Of a DNA stretch of 41,584 bases, positions 1-11,211 are shown in pieces. Location of the stretch: positions 1 through 41,584 of the forward strand of contig JAGXHK010000068.1 of the NCBI GenBank assembly GCA_024636255.1. Direction: 5' to 3'. This DNA is from Desulfuromonadales bacterium (GTDB lineage: Bacteria > Desulfobacterota > Desulfuromonadia > Desulfuromonadales > Geoalkalibacteraceae). The notes under the pieces are model-generated. The model saw nothing but the letters and a program-made list of their open reading frames with translations. It had not been told where the DNA came from and did no database searches. Each line of letters opens with the position of its first letter. Position 1 is the first letter of the stretch. Both the position numbers and the translations under genes were made by a program.

Positions 1-30
1 AGTGGGCTCGGAGATGTGTATAAGAGACAG
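1..30 (+). other. Untrimmed Nextera transposase adapter (Read 2 side, partial)
   Basis: GTGGGCTCGGAGATGTGTATAAGAGACAG matches the Nextera Read 2 adapter plus Tn5 mosaic end; not biological. Confidence 0.97.
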
Positions 31-511
31 AGATAAACCATGCGACAAGAAAGAAACGAAGGCTTCGGCTGACGAGTGACGCCCCAACAAAAACAGGGAA
101 ATTGATGTGAAAGACCCCGGCGCCGATGGTAATCACTTTGTAGGGGATCGGTGTGAAGCCTGCAGTAAAGACAGCCCAGAAATCATAGTTTTCAAACAGC
201 TGCTGAACTTTCAGAAAGCCGTGAGGAGTAAAACCGGGAATATAGGAATAGAAAAATCCCTCAACCAACTCCCACACGCCGAATCCAACTCCATAGCCGA
301 GAATCCCACCTGCCACCGAACCAAGGGAGGCGACAAGAGCGAAGTGGAAGGCCCGGTTCGGCAGGGAAAGCGCCAGAGCGATGAGCAGCACATCGGGCGG
401 GACCGGGAAGAAAGACGATTCGGCAAATGCGAGGGAAAAAAGAGCGGGAACTCCATACGGAGTCTGTGCCCAGGACAGAACCCAATCGTAGAGGCGACGC
501 ACCCAGAGCAT
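31..511 (-). CDS. DedA/YqaA family membrane protein (VTT domain), 3'-truncated by contig end
   Basis: Open - strand frame absent from the ORF track because it has no stop before the edge: MLWVRRLYDWVLSWAQTPYGVPALFSLAFAESSFFPVPPDVLLIALALSLPNRAFHFALVASLGSVAGGILGYGVGFGVWELVEGFFYSYIPGF...FTPIPYKVITIGAGVFHINFPVFVGASLVSRSLRFFLVAWFI. FFPVPPD and the FTPIPYKVITIGAG region are typical of the family. An in-frame upstream ATG at 538 is possible. Confidence 0.85.
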
Positions 512-515
512 GAGA

Positions 516-1166
516 TCAGCGCTCCTGATCCCAGCCATGGTCACCGACCAAGGGCACAAAGTGGCACTCGAGAAGCGATTCTTCTTCGAAGCGTTCTTCG
601 CCCCTGCGGATAATTCGCTTCAGAACCTGACCGCCGCGCGTGCCAACCGGAATCACAAGCCGACCTCCGATGGCGAGTTGTTTGAGATAATGCTTCGATA
701 CTTCAGGAGCGCCGGCGGTAACGAGAATACCGTCAAAAGGTTGCTCTTCCTCCCAGCCGTACGTGCCGTCAGTGACCTTGATGTTGACATTGCTGCCCCC
801 GATCTGATCCAGGATCCGACGCGCGCGACGCGCCAGGGCCGGCTTGCGCTCCACGGTGAACACCTTTCCGGCGATATGAGAGAGGATCGCCGCCTGATAG
901 CCTGATCCGGTGCCGATTTCAAGGACCTTCTCGCCGCCTTTAAGTTCGATGGCGGCCGTCATGGCCGCAACCATATACGGCTGCGAAATCGTCTGTCTCT
1001 CACCGATCGGCAAGGGACTGTCCCCATAGGCCTGACTCTGCAGTGCCTCTTCGACAAAGAGGTGCCGCGGCACACGCATCATGGCTGCAATCACGAGCGG
1101 ATCTGTGAGGCCTTTGCCCTTGATCTGGCGCTCGACCATGAGCCGCCGGGAAATCGCATAATCCAT
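516..1166 (-). CDS. pcm: Protein-L-isoaspartate O-methyltransferase
   Basis: SAM-binding [31 protein letters not shown] family; adjacent to surE. Confidence 0.95.
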   Translation of the reverse strand: MDYAISRRLMVERQIKGKGLTDPLVIAAMMRVPRHLFVEEALQSQAYGDSPLPIGERQTISQPYMVAAMTAAIELKGGEKVLEIGTGSGYQAAILSHIAGKVFTVERKPALARRARRILDQIGGSNVNIKVTDGTYGWEEEQPFDGILVTAGAPEVSKHYLKQLAIGGRLVIPVGTRGGQVLKRIIRRGEERFEEESLLECHFVPLVGDHGWDQER

Positions 1167-1190
1167 AAAGAGCTTTCTCGATGGAGGAGA

Positions 1191-1943
1191 CTATGGATGG
1201 GGAAGATCCCACTTGCCGATCTCTTCAAAAGAGCGGTAGTTGGTCAGATCCATGTGAAGCGGGGTCACGGAAATGTGACCGCGGTGTACGCTGTGAAAAT
1301 CGGTCCCTTCAAGATCTCGAAAGCCGAGTTCTCCCGCGCCGATCCAGTAGTATTTTCGCCCGCGCGGATCGACGTTTTCAACCACAAGGTCGCCATAGAC
1401 CCTTTTTCCCTGCCGGGTGACCCGTGCAGCCTTGATTTGTTCGGCGGGCAATTCAGGTATGTTGACATTGAGAAACGTATCGGGCGGCAGTCCCCTTTGA
1501 GCGATAAAACTGGAAAGCTTTGCCGCAAAATCACTTGCCGCGGAGAAATCAGGATACGGTGACTCGCAGGCTAGAGAGATGGCAAAGGCGGGAACACCCA
1601 TCAGCGTCGCCTCCATTGCGGCGGAGACGGTCCCTGAGTACGTGATGTCATCCCCCATGTTGGCGCCTCGGTTGATCCCCGAGACCACGAGGTCGGGCCG
1701 GCGCTCGAAAAGACCGTGAATACCGAGGTTGACGCAGTCGGTCGGGGTGCCGTCTACGGCATACACGCCAGGTCGGATCTCGTCAGCGCGCAAAGGCGCA
1801 TGCAGGGTCAGAGCGTGTCCTGTAGCGCTTCGCTCCCGATCAGGCGCAACGACCACGACTTCGGCGACAGATTTGAGGGCTTCGACGAGGGTCGTCAGAC
1901 CGGGAGAATGGATCCCGTCATCATTGGTGGTGAGAATCAGCAA
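1191..1943 (-). CDS. surE: 5'/3'-nucleotidase SurE
   Basis: N-terminal LTTNDDGIHSPGLTTL, VSGINRGANMGDDITYSGTVSAAMEA. Confidence 0.97.
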   Translation of the reverse strand: MLILTTNDDGIHSPGLTTLVEALKSVAEVVVVAPDRERSATGHALTLHAPLRADEIRPGVYAVDGTPTDCVNLGIHGLFERRPDLVVSGINRGANMGDDITYSGTVSAAMEATLMGVPAFAISLACESPYPDFSAASDFAAKLSSFIAQRGLPPDTFLNVNIPELPAEQIKAARVTRQGKRVYGDLVVENVDPRGRKYYWIGAGELGFRDLEGTDFHSVHRGHISVTPLHMDLTNYRSFEEIGKWDLPHP

Positions 1944-1988
1944 GAAGCTTCTCTTTGGTCCCCTGGAGAAAACCTGCCCGGAAATCTG

Positions 1989-2357
1989 TCATGAAAAGGG
2001 TGTCCGCCGAAGTTCAGCGCGCAACTTGAGAAGATCGTGGCGAACTTCCCGCAAAAGGTCGGCGCAATCAGATGCCGGCGGATCGGCGGCCAGGAGGGGC
2101 TCCTCCTGCCGGGACGATTCTTTGATTTTCTTTCGCGCGCCGGCAATCGTGTAGCCCTGCGCATAAAGCAACTCTTTGAGTTTGAGAACCAGAAGAATGT
2201 CGTCGCGCCGGTAGAGACGCTGGTTGCTGCGGCTTTTCACCGGAGCGATGGCAGTAAACTCTGATTCCCAATAGCGCAGCACGTGGGGTTTTACACCCGC
2301 AATCTGAGCCACTTCACCGATCTTGAAGTAAAGTTTATCTGGAATACGAATGTTCAT
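1989..2357 (-). CDS. MerR family transcriptional regulator
   Basis: YFKIGEVAQIAGVKPHVLRYWESEF winged-HTH MerR signature; conserved position after ihfA. Confidence 0.9.
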   Translation of the reverse strand: MNIRIPDKLYFKIGEVAQIAGVKPHVLRYWESEFTAIAPVKSRSNQRLYRRDDILLVLKLKELLYAQGYTIAGARKKIKESSRQEEPLLAADPPASDCADLLREVRHDLLKLRAELRRTPFS

Positions 2358-2397
2358 ATCCCTTCAGTCAATCCGCTGTCCCGAGACTAGCGCAACT

Positions 2398-2682
2398 TTA
2401 CTCAGTCTCTTCATTGATGACAGACTTGAGAACCTGGCTGGGCTTGAAGGTCAGTATCCGCCGGGCCGAAATTTCGATCTCATCGCCAGTCTGGGGATTG
2501 CGACCGCGACGGGACTCCTTTTCTTTGACCACGAAATTGCCGAATCCCGCAATCTTGATCTTCTCACCGTTTTCGAGGGTTGACTTGATAAGATCGAAGA
2601 CCATCTCGACGATCTCAGCGGATTCCTTTTTGGAAAAGCCGGTCTTCAGATAAACGCTTTCGATAAGATCCGCTTTCGTCAT
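2398..2682 (-). CDS. ihfA: Integration host factor subunit alpha
   Basis: MTKADLIESVYLKTGFSKKESAEIVE...GRNPQTGDEIEISARRILTFKPSQ; downstream of pheST. Confidence 0.93.
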   Translation of the reverse strand: MTKADLIESVYLKTGFSKKESAEIVEMVFDLIKSTLENGEKIKIAGFGNFVVKEKESRRGRNPQTGDEIEISARRILTFKPSQVLKSVINEETE

Positions 2683-2724
2683 ACCACCTCCGCATTAAAA
2701 TGCATGTCCTTGATTTTTCAGGTC

Positions 2725-2752
2725 TTATAACACACCAGTCGGGGGACCGCAA
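2725..2752 (-). promoter_or_regulatory. Possible sigma70-like promoter for ihfA
   Basis: - strand TTGCGG-16 nt-TTATAA in the pheT-ihfA gap. Confidence 0.3.
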
Positions 2753-2762
2753 CCGATTTTTT

Positions 2763-5180
2763 TCAACGAATTTCGGCACCTATCTGTTTCTTCAATGAGG
2801 CAAGAATTTTTTCATGGATTTTGCTGATTTCCGCATCGGTCAGGGTTTTTTCGGCAGAACGGTAGCGAATGCGGACTGCGACGCTCTTTTTGCCTTCTGG
2901 AATATTTGCGCCACGATAGATGTCGAACAAGATGACTTCTTCGACATCGCGGGCTTTTCCATGTTCAATGACGTCGAGTATCGTCTGTGCCGGAACGTTT
3001 TCATCGACCAGCAAGGCGCTGTCCCGATAAACGTCAGGAAACCTTGAGAGAGGCTTGAATCCATCAAAATCGCGACGCTTTGAGACCAGAGTATCGACGT
3101 TGAGATCAAGCAGGAAAACCGGCCGGTCTATCTCGAAATTAGCCAGAACAGTGGGGTGGACCTCGCCCAGCACGCCGAGAGCAGCCCCATCGCTGATTAT
3201 TGCGCAGGATTTACCCGGGTGCAGATAGGGCTCACTGCCGGCGCTGTCCCAGGACATGGAGGAGACTCCAAAATGCCCGCAGACCTCTTCGACAACCCCC
3301 TTGATATCATAGAAATCCACCTGCTCATTCGATTGGGACCAGCTCAGGGGGTGGCGACGCCCACAGAGTGCGGCGCACAGGCGCAGTTTCTCCTCTGGGA
3401 GTTCTTCCCCGGCGAGAGGGTGAAACGTCGGGCGCAGCTCAAAGAGCCGCAGATCCCCGGACCGGTAAGCCAGGTTTTTGACAACCGTCTCGAGCAAGCT
3501 CGGAACCAAGGTGGTGCGCATAACCGCCTGGTCTTCAGACAGAGGATTGAGCAGGCGAACCTGCCGGCGTCTCTCATCCTTGGGATCGAGAAGAATTTTA
3601 TCCAGAACGTCCGGCGAATTGAAAGAGTAATTTATGATTTCGCTGAACCCCGCCGCAGCCATGGCATTTCGCAATTCGCGCTGGGTGCGCCGCCGGACCG
3701 GAGTGCGGTGACACACCATGCGGCCTGCAGGCATTGTGGTGGCGATCCTGTCGTAGCCGTTAAGGCGCGCCACATCTTCGATCAGATCGACCTCGCGTTC
3801 CAGATCAGGTCGGAAGGTCGGCACGGCTACAGCAAGCGACTCGACCCCGCTGCGCTCTGAAACAATTTTAGTATCCAGTTCGATGGACCGCAGCAGCCGT
3901 TGGACCTCTAGAAGGTCAAGATCAAGGCCGAGCAGATCGTTCGTGCGGCGCAGGCTGAGTTGTATCCGCCGTTGTCTAATCTTTTTCGGGTAGATATCGA
4001 TCCGCCCCTTGGCGACCTTCCCAGAAGCGATTTCGTGCAGCAGGGCCGCAGCACGATCGAGCGCGCGTGGGACCATGTTCACATCGGCGCCGCGTTCAAA
4101 ACGATGGGAAGATTCGGTGTGAATTCCCAGCCGCTTGCTGGTGCGGCGAATGGCGGTCGGCTGGAAATAGGCGCATTCGAGGAGAATATCCGTAGTGCTC
4201 TCCTGGACTTCGGAATTCTCGCCCCCCATAATTCCCGCCAGAGCAACCGGGCCGCCGGCATCGCAGATGACGAGATCGGAAGATTTCAGATCGCGCGACT
4301 GGCTGTCGAGCGTGGTGAAAGACTGGCCTTCTCTGGCCCGTTTGACAATGATTCGTCCTTCGCGCAGCTCGTTGAAATCAAACGCATGCAGCGGATGGCC
4401 AAGCTCCATCATGACGTAGTTTGTCACGTCGACGACGTTATTGATCGAGCGCATTCCCAAGGCCTCGAGTCGCCGAACCAGCCAAGACGGCGAAGGACCG
4501 ATTTTGACGGATCGGACCAACCGCGCAGCATAACGCGGACAGTAATCTGGATCTTCAACGAGGACGGAGGCCTGATCAGCGATTTCGGCTACATCCTCCG
4601 GCAGATTGTTGACAGGAAGATGCATTTCCCGGCCGACCATCGCAGCAATTTCTCGGGCGACACCGACTACGCTGAGACAATCCGGACGATTCGGAGTCAA
4701 TCCGATTTCGTATCGGACATCCTTTAGACCAAGGGCCTGGAAAACAGGCTGGCCCAAGGGCAGGTTCTCCGGCAGAATCATGATCCCGGCAGAGTCCTCG
4801 GCCAGACCGAGTTCTTTTTCGGAGCAGAGCATGCCCATGGAAACCTGACCGCGAATTTTCGATTTTTTGATCTTGAAGTCCCCGGGAAGTCCGCTCCCGA
4901 CCTGCGCAAGGGCTACAAGGTCTCCCTGCTTGTGGTTTTTGGCGCCGCAGACGACCTGAACAGTATCCGTTCCCTTATCGACTTCACAAACGGTCAGGCG
5001 ATCAGCATCCGGATGAGGCGAAACCGAGCGCAGCCGGGCAACAATCACAGAATCGAAGCCCTCGCCCAGCTTATCGACGGCATCGACTTCGAGGCCGGCC
5101 ATAGTCAATCGGTGGGCGAGTTCATCCGCATCAAAGTCGAAATCGACGAATTCTTTAAGCCAGGAGTGGGTGACGATCAT
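2763..5180 (-). CDS. pheT: Phenylalanyl-tRNA synthetase beta subunit
   Basis: 805 aa, tRNA-binding N-terminus, B3/B4 and B5 regions, C-terminal anticodon-binding domain. Confidence 0.97.
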   Translation of the reverse strand: MIVTHSWLKEFVDFDFDADELAHRLTMAGLEVDAVDKLGEGFDSVIVARLRSVSPHPDADRLTVCEVDKGTDTVQVVCGAKNHKQGDLVALAQVGSGLPGDFKIKKSKIRGQVSMGMLCSEKELGLAEDSAGIMILPENLPLGQPVFQALGLKDVRYEIGLTPNRPDCLSVVGVAREIAAMVGREMHLPVNNLPEDVAEIADQASVLVEDPDYCPRYAARLVRSVKIGPSPSWLVRRLEALGMRSINNVVDVTNYVMMELGHPLHAFDFNELREGRIIVKRAREGQSFTTLDSQSRDLKSSDLVICDAGGPVALAGIMGGENSEVQESTTDILLECAYFQPTAIRRTSKRLGIHTESSHRFERGADVNMVPRALDRAAALLHEIASGKVAKGRIDIYPKKIRQRRIQLSLRRTNDLLGLDLDLLEVQRLLRSIELDTKIVSERSGVESLAVAVPTFRPDLEREVDLIEDVARLNGYDRIATTMPAGRMVCHRTPVRRRTQRELRNAMAAAGFSEIINYSFNSPDVLDKILLDPKDERRRQVRLLNPLSEDQAVMRTTLVPSLLETVVKNLAYRSGDLRLFELRPTFHPLAGEELPEEKLRLCAALCGRRHPLSWSQSNEQVDFYDIKGVVEEVCGHFGVSSMSWDSAGSEPYLHPGKSCAIISDGAALGVLGEVHPTVLANFEIDRPVFLLDLNVDTLVSKRRDFDGFKPLSRFPDVYRDSALLVDENVPAQTILDVIEHGKARDVEEVILFDIYRGANIPEGKKSVAVRIRYRSAEKTLTDAEISKIHEKILASLKKQIGAEIR

Positions 5181-5232
5181 TTAACTGCAATCCTTTTTTG
5201 TTTGGTTTTACATCGCCTTACAATGCCTGAGC

Positions 5233-6252
<1,020 letters not shown>

Positions 6253-6269
6253 TCAACCCTGGGTGGCGG

Positions 6270-6300
6270 TAAAAAAGAGAAAGCCGCATCTGCGGCTTCC
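6270..6300 (-). terminator. Intrinsic terminator or attenuator hairpin just upstream of pheS
   Basis: - strand GGAAGCCGCAGATGCGGCTTTCTCTTTTTT: GC-rich stem then T-rich tract, about 20 nt before the pheS ATG. Confidence 0.6.
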
Positions 6301-6324
6301 GTTCATGGAAGAAAATTTTTCATG

Positions 6325-6356
6325 AAAAAAAAGGAGATGAGGCAGCCCCCATCTCC
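6325..6356 (-). terminator. Rho-independent terminator after rplT
   Basis: - strand GGAGATGggggctgcctCATCTCC followed by eight T. Confidence 0.8.
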
Positions 6357-6372
6357 TTTTGTCGCGTCCGAC

Positions 6373-6729
6373 TTACTGGAGCTGCGCCTTGGCCTTATCG
6401 ACCACGCCTGCGAACCCCTTGGGATCTTCCACCGCAAGCTGGGCCAGCACCTTCCGATCCAGGCCGATCTCGGCTTTTTTCAGCCCATTGACCAGGCGAC
6501 TGTAAGGAAGCCCGTTTTCGCGCGATGCGGCGTTAATCCGGGCGATCCAAAGCGCACGAAAATCGCGCTTCCGTACTTTGCGATCGCGATATGCATAATT
6601 GAGGGCACGATCAACAGCCTCAGTTGCGCTGCGAAACAACTTGCCGCGTGCGCCACGATAGCCTTTAGCAAGCTTCAACACCTTGTTGCGTCTTCGTCTC
6701 GCTTTAAAACCTCTTTTTACTCTCGGCAT
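6373..6729 (-). CDS. rplT: 50S ribosomal protein L20
   Basis: [39 protein letters not shown]; start moved from the ORF-track start (6771) to the conserved MPRVKRG. Confidence 0.97.
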   Translation of the reverse strand: MPRVKRGFKARRRRNKVLKLAKGYRGARGKLFRSATEAVDRALNYAYRDRKVRKRDFRALWIARINAASRENGLPYSRLVNGLKKAEIGLDRKVLAQLAVEDPKGFAGVVDKAKAQLQ

Positions 6730-6837
6730 GTTTGACTCCTTGTGAAAAAATAGACGACCGTTAGCCGCCACCGGATCTGAAGGGGGAGACTGAATAGCCC
6801 CTCAGTTCACGGATTTAAAGCCGAGCCGTGCCCTTTT

Positions 6838-7035
6838 TTAGATATAGGGGATCAGACGGCTGACGTTCTTTTCGTCGGCACTGTGCACCAGAGCAGTACC
6901 ACGTAGGTTGCGTTTGCGGTTAGCGCTTTTCTTGGTCAGAATATGACTGTGAAAAGCTTTATTCCGGCGAATTTTGCCCGTGCCGGTCTTGCGAAAGCGC
7001 TTGGCCGCACCTCGGTTGGTTTTGATCTTAGGCAT
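6838..7035 (-). CDS. rpmI: 50S ribosomal protein L35
   Basis: [46 protein letters not shown]; start trimmed from 7086 to the conserved MPKIKTN. Confidence 0.96.
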   Translation of the reverse strand: MPKIKTNRGAAKRFRKTGTGKIRRNKAFHSHILTKKSANRKRNLRGTALVHSADEKNVSRLIPYI

Positions 7036-7066
7036 GCTTAACTCCTTTTTGGCAAATCGCTTCTGG

Positions 7067-7582
7067 CTATTTCTTACTAGGGGCAATAATCATCGACATG
7101 AAGCGCCCCTGCATGTTGGGGCGGCCCTCGACCTGGCCGATATCTGCAATTTCTTCGGCCACGCGCCTAAGGAGCTTCTGCCCGAACTCCGGATGGGTGA
7201 CTTCCCGACCGCGGAACATGATCGTCAGCTTCACCTTATGGCCGGCCTCAAGAAACCGCCTGGCATTGCGCACCTTGACCTGGAAGTCGTGCTCCTCGGT
7301 CTTGGGGCGCATTTTGACTTCTTTAAGTTCAACCCGTGCCGTCTTCTTTTTGGCCTCGGCAGCCTTCTTGCTTTGCTGGTACTTATACTTGCCGAAGTCC
7401 ATGATGCGGCAGACCGGCGGAGAAGCATTGGGAGAAACCTCGACCAGGTCGAGGCCACGCTCCTGAGCGGCGGCAAGGGCATCGGAAAGGCTCATGATAC
7501 CGAGCTGGTCGGACTCGTCATCAATGACGCGAACCTCTTTAGCACGGATAGCGCGGTTAATATTGGTCTCTTGCTTAGCTAT
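7067..7582 (-). CDS. infC: Translation initiation factor IF-3, probable AUA start
   Basis: The frame continues upstream of the track's ATG (7495) as (M)[29 protein letters not shown]..., a standard IF3 N-terminus. AGGAGG at 7590-7595 sits 7 nt before ATA at 7582-7580. Confidence 0.92.
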   Translation of the reverse strand: MAKQETNINRAIRAKEVRVIDDESDQLGIMSLSDALAAAQERGLDLVEVSPNASPPVCRIMDFGKYKYQQSKKAAEAKKKTARVELKEVKMRPKTEEHDFQVKVRNARRFLEAGHKVKLTIMFRGREVTHPEFGQKLLRRVAEEIADIGQVEGRPNMQGRFMSMIIAPSKK

Positions 7583-7593
7583 GGTGCAACCTC

Positions 7594-9516
7594 CTAATGA
7601 TATTGCCGGGATTCTTCCTGCACGAAGCGGACAAAATCAGCCGGCGTCATGGGATCAAGGCTCTTGCCGGAGCGGTGACGCGGCGCGACTGTGCCGCCTT
7701 CCATCTCACGGTCACCGATGACAAGCATATATGGGATTTTTTCCATCTGGGCCTCGCGGATCTTGAAACCTAGCTTTTCATTGCGCAGATCTTTCTGAAC
7801 ACGAACACCTTCGGAACGCAGATGATTGAAGACCTGCTCGGCGTACTCGGCTTGATTATCCGTCACATTGACAACTACAGCCTGGACCGGTGAAAGCCAG
7901 AGCGGAAAATTTCCGGCATAATGTTCGATAAGTACACCGATAAACCGCTCGATCGCGCCCAGGATGACACGATGGACCATAACCGGACGATGTCTTTCTC
8001 CGTCGCTGCCGATATAAGAGAGATCAAAGCGCTCTGGCAGGGTAAAATCGCACTGGATTGTAGCACACTGCCAACGCCTGTCAAGCGCATCCTTGAGCTT
8101 GATATCGATCTTCGGGCCATAAAAAGCCCCGTCGCCTTCGTTGATCTCGAAAGGCAGTCCAGAGTCTTTCAAAGCGCTGAGCAGAGCAGTGGTGGCACGT
8201 TCCCAATCTTCTGTCGTGCCAATGGACTTTTCGGGGCGGGTTGAGATTTCCATCTCATATTCGAAACCGAAAATTTCCATCACATCCTGAACAAAAGTCA
8301 GCACGTTCTTGATTTCGCCATCAAGCTGCTCCGGAGTGCAGAGGATATGAGCATCATCCTGGGTGAAACCACGCACCCGCAACAGACCGTGAAGCACCCC
8401 GGATTTTTCATGCCGATGAACTGTCCCCAGTTCAAAAAAACGCAGAGGCAGATCCCGGTAGGAGCGGATCTGTGATTTGTAGATCAGCATATGTGCGAGG
8501 CAGTTCATGGGCTTGATGCCGTATCCCTGCCCTTCCACCTCGGTGAAATACATATTCTCGCGGTAATTTTCGTAATGCCCCGAGGTCTTCCAGAGCTCCG
8601 TGCGCAGGATCTGCGGCCCCATCACAATGTCGTAGCCGCGCTTGAGATGCTCACGTCGTTCGAAGTCTTCGAGCAGGGTCCGGAGCATCGCGCCCTTTGG
8701 ATGCCAGATGACCAGTCCGGCACCCGCCTCTTCGCTGAACGAGAAAAGATCAAGTTCTTTTCCAAGCTTGCGATGATCGCGCTTTTTCGCCTCATCCAGC
8801 TTGTGCAGGTACTTTTTAAGGTCTTTTTTATCCGGAAAAGCCGTAGCGTAAATGCGTTGTAACATGGCGTTTTTCTCATCGCCACGCCAGTAAGCACCGG
8901 CAACGCTGGTAAGCTTGAACGCTTTAAGAAAGCCAGTGGAAGGAAGGTGAGGACCGCGGCAGAGGTCGGCAAAATCGCCTTGCCGGTAAACAGAAACGGT
9001 CGGCTCGCCCAGATCTTCGATCAGCTCGACCTTGTACTGCTCACCCATCCGCTGAAAGAGATCAATCGCCTGCTCGCGGCTCATGACTTCACGCTCGACG
9101 GGCAGGTCAGCCTTGGCCAGTTCGGCCATTTTCTGCTCGATAATATCGAACTCTTCCGGAGTAAATTTGTGCGTGTCGCTATAGAAGTCGTAGTAGAATC
9201 CGTGTTCGATCGCCGGTCCGATCGTGACCTGCACGTCATGGCCGAACAGAGACTTGACGGCATGAGCCATCAGATGGGCGGCAGAGTGACGATAGATCTC
9301 GAGCCCCTCGCGGCTGCCAAGGGTCACAAGTTCGAGCCGGGCATCGCGCTGGAGAGGCAGCTGCGCATCGACCAGCTCTCCGTCCACCTTTGCGGCGACT
9401 GTCTGCCGGGCCAGCCGCTCGCCGATGGAGCGGGCGAGATCAAGCGGTGTGGTCTCTGCCGGGACTTCCTTGATCGTACCGTCGGGAAGTTCAACACGAA
9501 TTTGATCCATCACCAT
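7594..9516 (-). CDS. thrS: Threonyl-tRNA synthetase
   Basis: 640 aa; TGS domain, [12 protein letters not shown], class II motifs, C-terminal anticodon-binding domain. Confidence 0.97.
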   Translation of the reverse strand: MVMDQIRVELPDGTIKEVPAETTPLDLARSIGERLARQTVAAKVDGELVDAQLPLQRDARLELVTLGSREGLEIYRHSAAHLMAHAVKSLFGHDVQVTIGPAIEHGFYYDFYSDTHKFTPEEFDIIEQKMAELAKADLPVEREVMSREQAIDLFQRMGEQYKVELIEDLGEPTVSVYRQGDFADLCRGPHLPSTGFLKAFKLTSVAGAYWRGDEKNAMLQRIYATAFPDKKDLKKYLHKLDEAKKRDHRKLGKELDLFSFSEEAGAGLVIWHPKGAMLRTLLEDFERREHLKRGYDIVMGPQILRTELWKTSGHYENYRENMYFTEVEGQGYGIKPMNCLAHMLIYKSQIRSYRDLPLRFFELGTVHRHEKSGVLHGLLRVRGFTQDDAHILCTPEQLDGEIKNVLTFVQDVMEIFGFEYEMEISTRPEKSIGTTEDWERATTALLSALKDSGLPFEINEGDGAFYGPKIDIKLKDALDRRWQCATIQCDFTLPERFDLSYIGSDGERHRPVMVHRVILGAIERFIGVLIEHYAGNFPLWLSPVQAVVVNVTDNQAEYAEQVFNHLRSEGVRVQKDLRNEKLGFKIREAQMEKIPYMLVIGDREMEGGTVAPRHRSGKSLDPMTPADFVRFVQEESRQYH

Positions 9517-9526
9517 ACCCCCGGAA

Positions 9527-9552
9527 TAAAAAGAGGCATCCGAAGATGCCTC
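9527..9552 (-). terminator. Intrinsic terminator between tRNA-Val and thrS
   Basis: - strand GAGGCATCttcgGATGCCTCTTTTTATT, perfect 8-bp stem with UUCG tetraloop and T-tract. Confidence 0.8.
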
Positions 9553-9573
9553 ACCAATTCCTGCTGTAGAATC

Positions 9574-9648
<75 letters not shown>

Positions 9649-9669
9649 ACAGCAACAATGCCGCTACCT

Positions 9670-9697
9670 TTTATCAAAAGAACGAAAGGGATGTCAA
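9670..9697 (-). promoter_or_regulatory. Probable sigma70 promoter for tRNA-Val
   Basis: - strand TTGACA-16 nt-GATAAA about 20 nt upstream of the tRNA. Confidence 0.55.
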
Positions 9698-9815
9698 GCA
9701 CTTTGTTGACCGCGTGAGGTTTTCCTGCCGCCCTGAGAGATGCGCAGGACGTCAACGCGGGATTAAGGTATTGCCTCGAGGCGACTTGAATTCAGGACAA
9801 AAGTTGAACCCGCGG

Positions 9816-9843
9816 AAAAGGCGCCCTTGGGAGGGCGCCTTTT
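9816..9843 (-). terminator. Rho-independent terminator after hom
   Basis: AAAAGGCGCCCTcccaAGGGCGCCTTTT, perfect long stem. Confidence 0.85.
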
Positions 9844-9868
9844 CACAAGAAGCAAAAGTCAAAGAAGC

Positions 9869-11185
9869 TCAGAACAGGTCGCTTTCAATGCGGATCAGGT
9901 GGCTTTTCTCGCGAACCAGACCGCCAGCGTCGATTTCGGCAAAGGCCGAACGGATATCGGCCTCACGTGCCTCATGCGTCATCATCACGATCGGCACGGC
10001 ACCCCCGACCTGGCGCTCTGGTTGTATCATCGAGGAGATGCTGATGTCATACGTGCCGAGCACCCCGGCGAGTTGAGCCAGGACGCCGGGCTGGTCGGGG
10101 ATGGCGAACCGCAGATAGTACTGGCCGATGAGCTCGTCCATGGGACGCACGGGCAGATCTTTGCGCTGTGCCAGAGGATACCCCAGAGAGGGCGTCCGCA
10201 CAGGAGCACCTGCCAGCAGGTTGCGAGCGACTGCGACTGCATCCCCCATCACGGCGCTGGCTGTGGCCTCCATTCCGGCGCCCTGTCCATGCAGCGTGAC
10301 CGGACCGACAAAATCACCGACCAGACGCACGGCATTATAGACGCCATCGACGTCCGCCAGAGGGTGCGACACCGGTATCATGGTGGGGTGCACGCGGGCC
10401 TCGACCTTTCCATAACCCATCTTGCCGATCGCCAGAAGTTTGATCTTGTATCCGAATTGCCGGGCGAACTGAATGTCGACGGCTGAAATTCCGGTGATCC
10501 CTTCGGTGTAGATATCATTGAAATCCACCCGCGTGCCGAAGCACAGAGCAATAAGGATTGCCAGTTTGTGCGCGGTATCCACGCCTTCGATATCAAAGGT
10601 CGGGTCGGATTCGGCATATCCTTGTTCCTGGGCCTCCTTGAGTACATCATCGAAGTTTTCCTCCGCATCCGTCATGCGGGTCAGGATATAATTGCAGGTC
10701 CCATTGAGAATGCCCTGAACGTTGCGGATATGGTTGGCACAGAGGTTTTCTTTGATGGAGGAGATGACCGGAATCCCTCCAGCCACCGCAGCTTCAAACT
10801 GAACTTCTACCCCTTTGGCTTCTGCGGCGGCATAAATTTCGTCGCCGTGCAGCGCCAGCAGTGCCTTGTTGGCAGTAATGACATGCTTGCCGTTTGCAAT
10901 GGCGCGCAAAACAAAGCTGCGCGCCGGTTCATAACCGCCGATCAGTTCGATGACAATCTCGATATCGGGGTGATCGAGCACCTCTTCTGCTTTGGTCGTC
11001 AAAAGCTCCGGATCGATCTCGATGCCTCGATCCGTGATAATATCGAGATCGGCAATTTTCGTCAGAGTCAGTCTGGCTCCGAGCCGTTGTTGGATCAGTT
11101 CAGAATTTTTCTGGAAAACTTTCACGACCCCGGTCCCGATGGTACCGAGGCCAAGGATGCCGACTTTAATCTCTTTCATGCTCAC
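9869..11185 (-). CDS. hom: Homoserine dehydrogenase (with ACT domain)
   Basis: VGILGLGTIGTGVVKVF, NGTCNYILTRM, C-terminal ACT-type YYLRFAIPDQPGVLAQLAGVLG. Confidence 0.96.
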   Translation of the reverse strand: MSMKEIKVGILGLGTIGTGVVKVFQKNSELIQQRLGARLTLTKIADLDIITDRGIEIDPELLTTKAEEVLDHPDIEIVIELIGGYEPARSFVLRAIANGKHVITANKALLALHGDEIYAAAEAKGVEVQFEAAVAGGIPVISSIKENLCANHIRNVQGILNGTCNYILTRMTDAEENFDDVLKEAQEQGYAESDPTFDIEGVDTAHKLAILIALCFGTRVDFNDIYTEGITGISAVDIQFARQFGYKIKLLAIGKMGYGKVEARVHPTMIPVSHPLADVDGVYNAVRLVGDFVGPVTLHGQGAGMEATASAVMGDAVAVARNLLAGAPVRTPSLGYPLAQRKDLPVRPMDELIGQYYLRFAIPDQPGVLAQLAGVLGTYDISISSMIQPERQVGGAVPIVMMTHEAREADIRSAFAEIDAGGLVREKSHLIRIESDLF

Positions 11186-11211
11186 TTTTTCCTTTTCGTT
11201 CGGATTCTCAA

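Noticed and set aside
107-613. 168-aa + strand ORF at the left edge
   Set aside because: Antisense to the truncated DedA/YqaA gene and the end of pcm; no domain resemblance
3156-3860. 234-aa + strand ORF antisense to pheT (similarly 3960-4727, 5467-6252, 8947-9579, 12902-13588, 16707-17606, 22095-22889, 31359-32273)
   Set aside because: Lies entirely opposite clearly conserved essential genes; Arg/His/Gly-rich compositions typical of antisense frames in GC-rich coding DNA; no recognisable family
9517-9573. T-box leader for thrS
   Set aside because: Space between tRNA-Val and thrS is too short for a T-box specifier/antiterminator; only a simple hairpin is present
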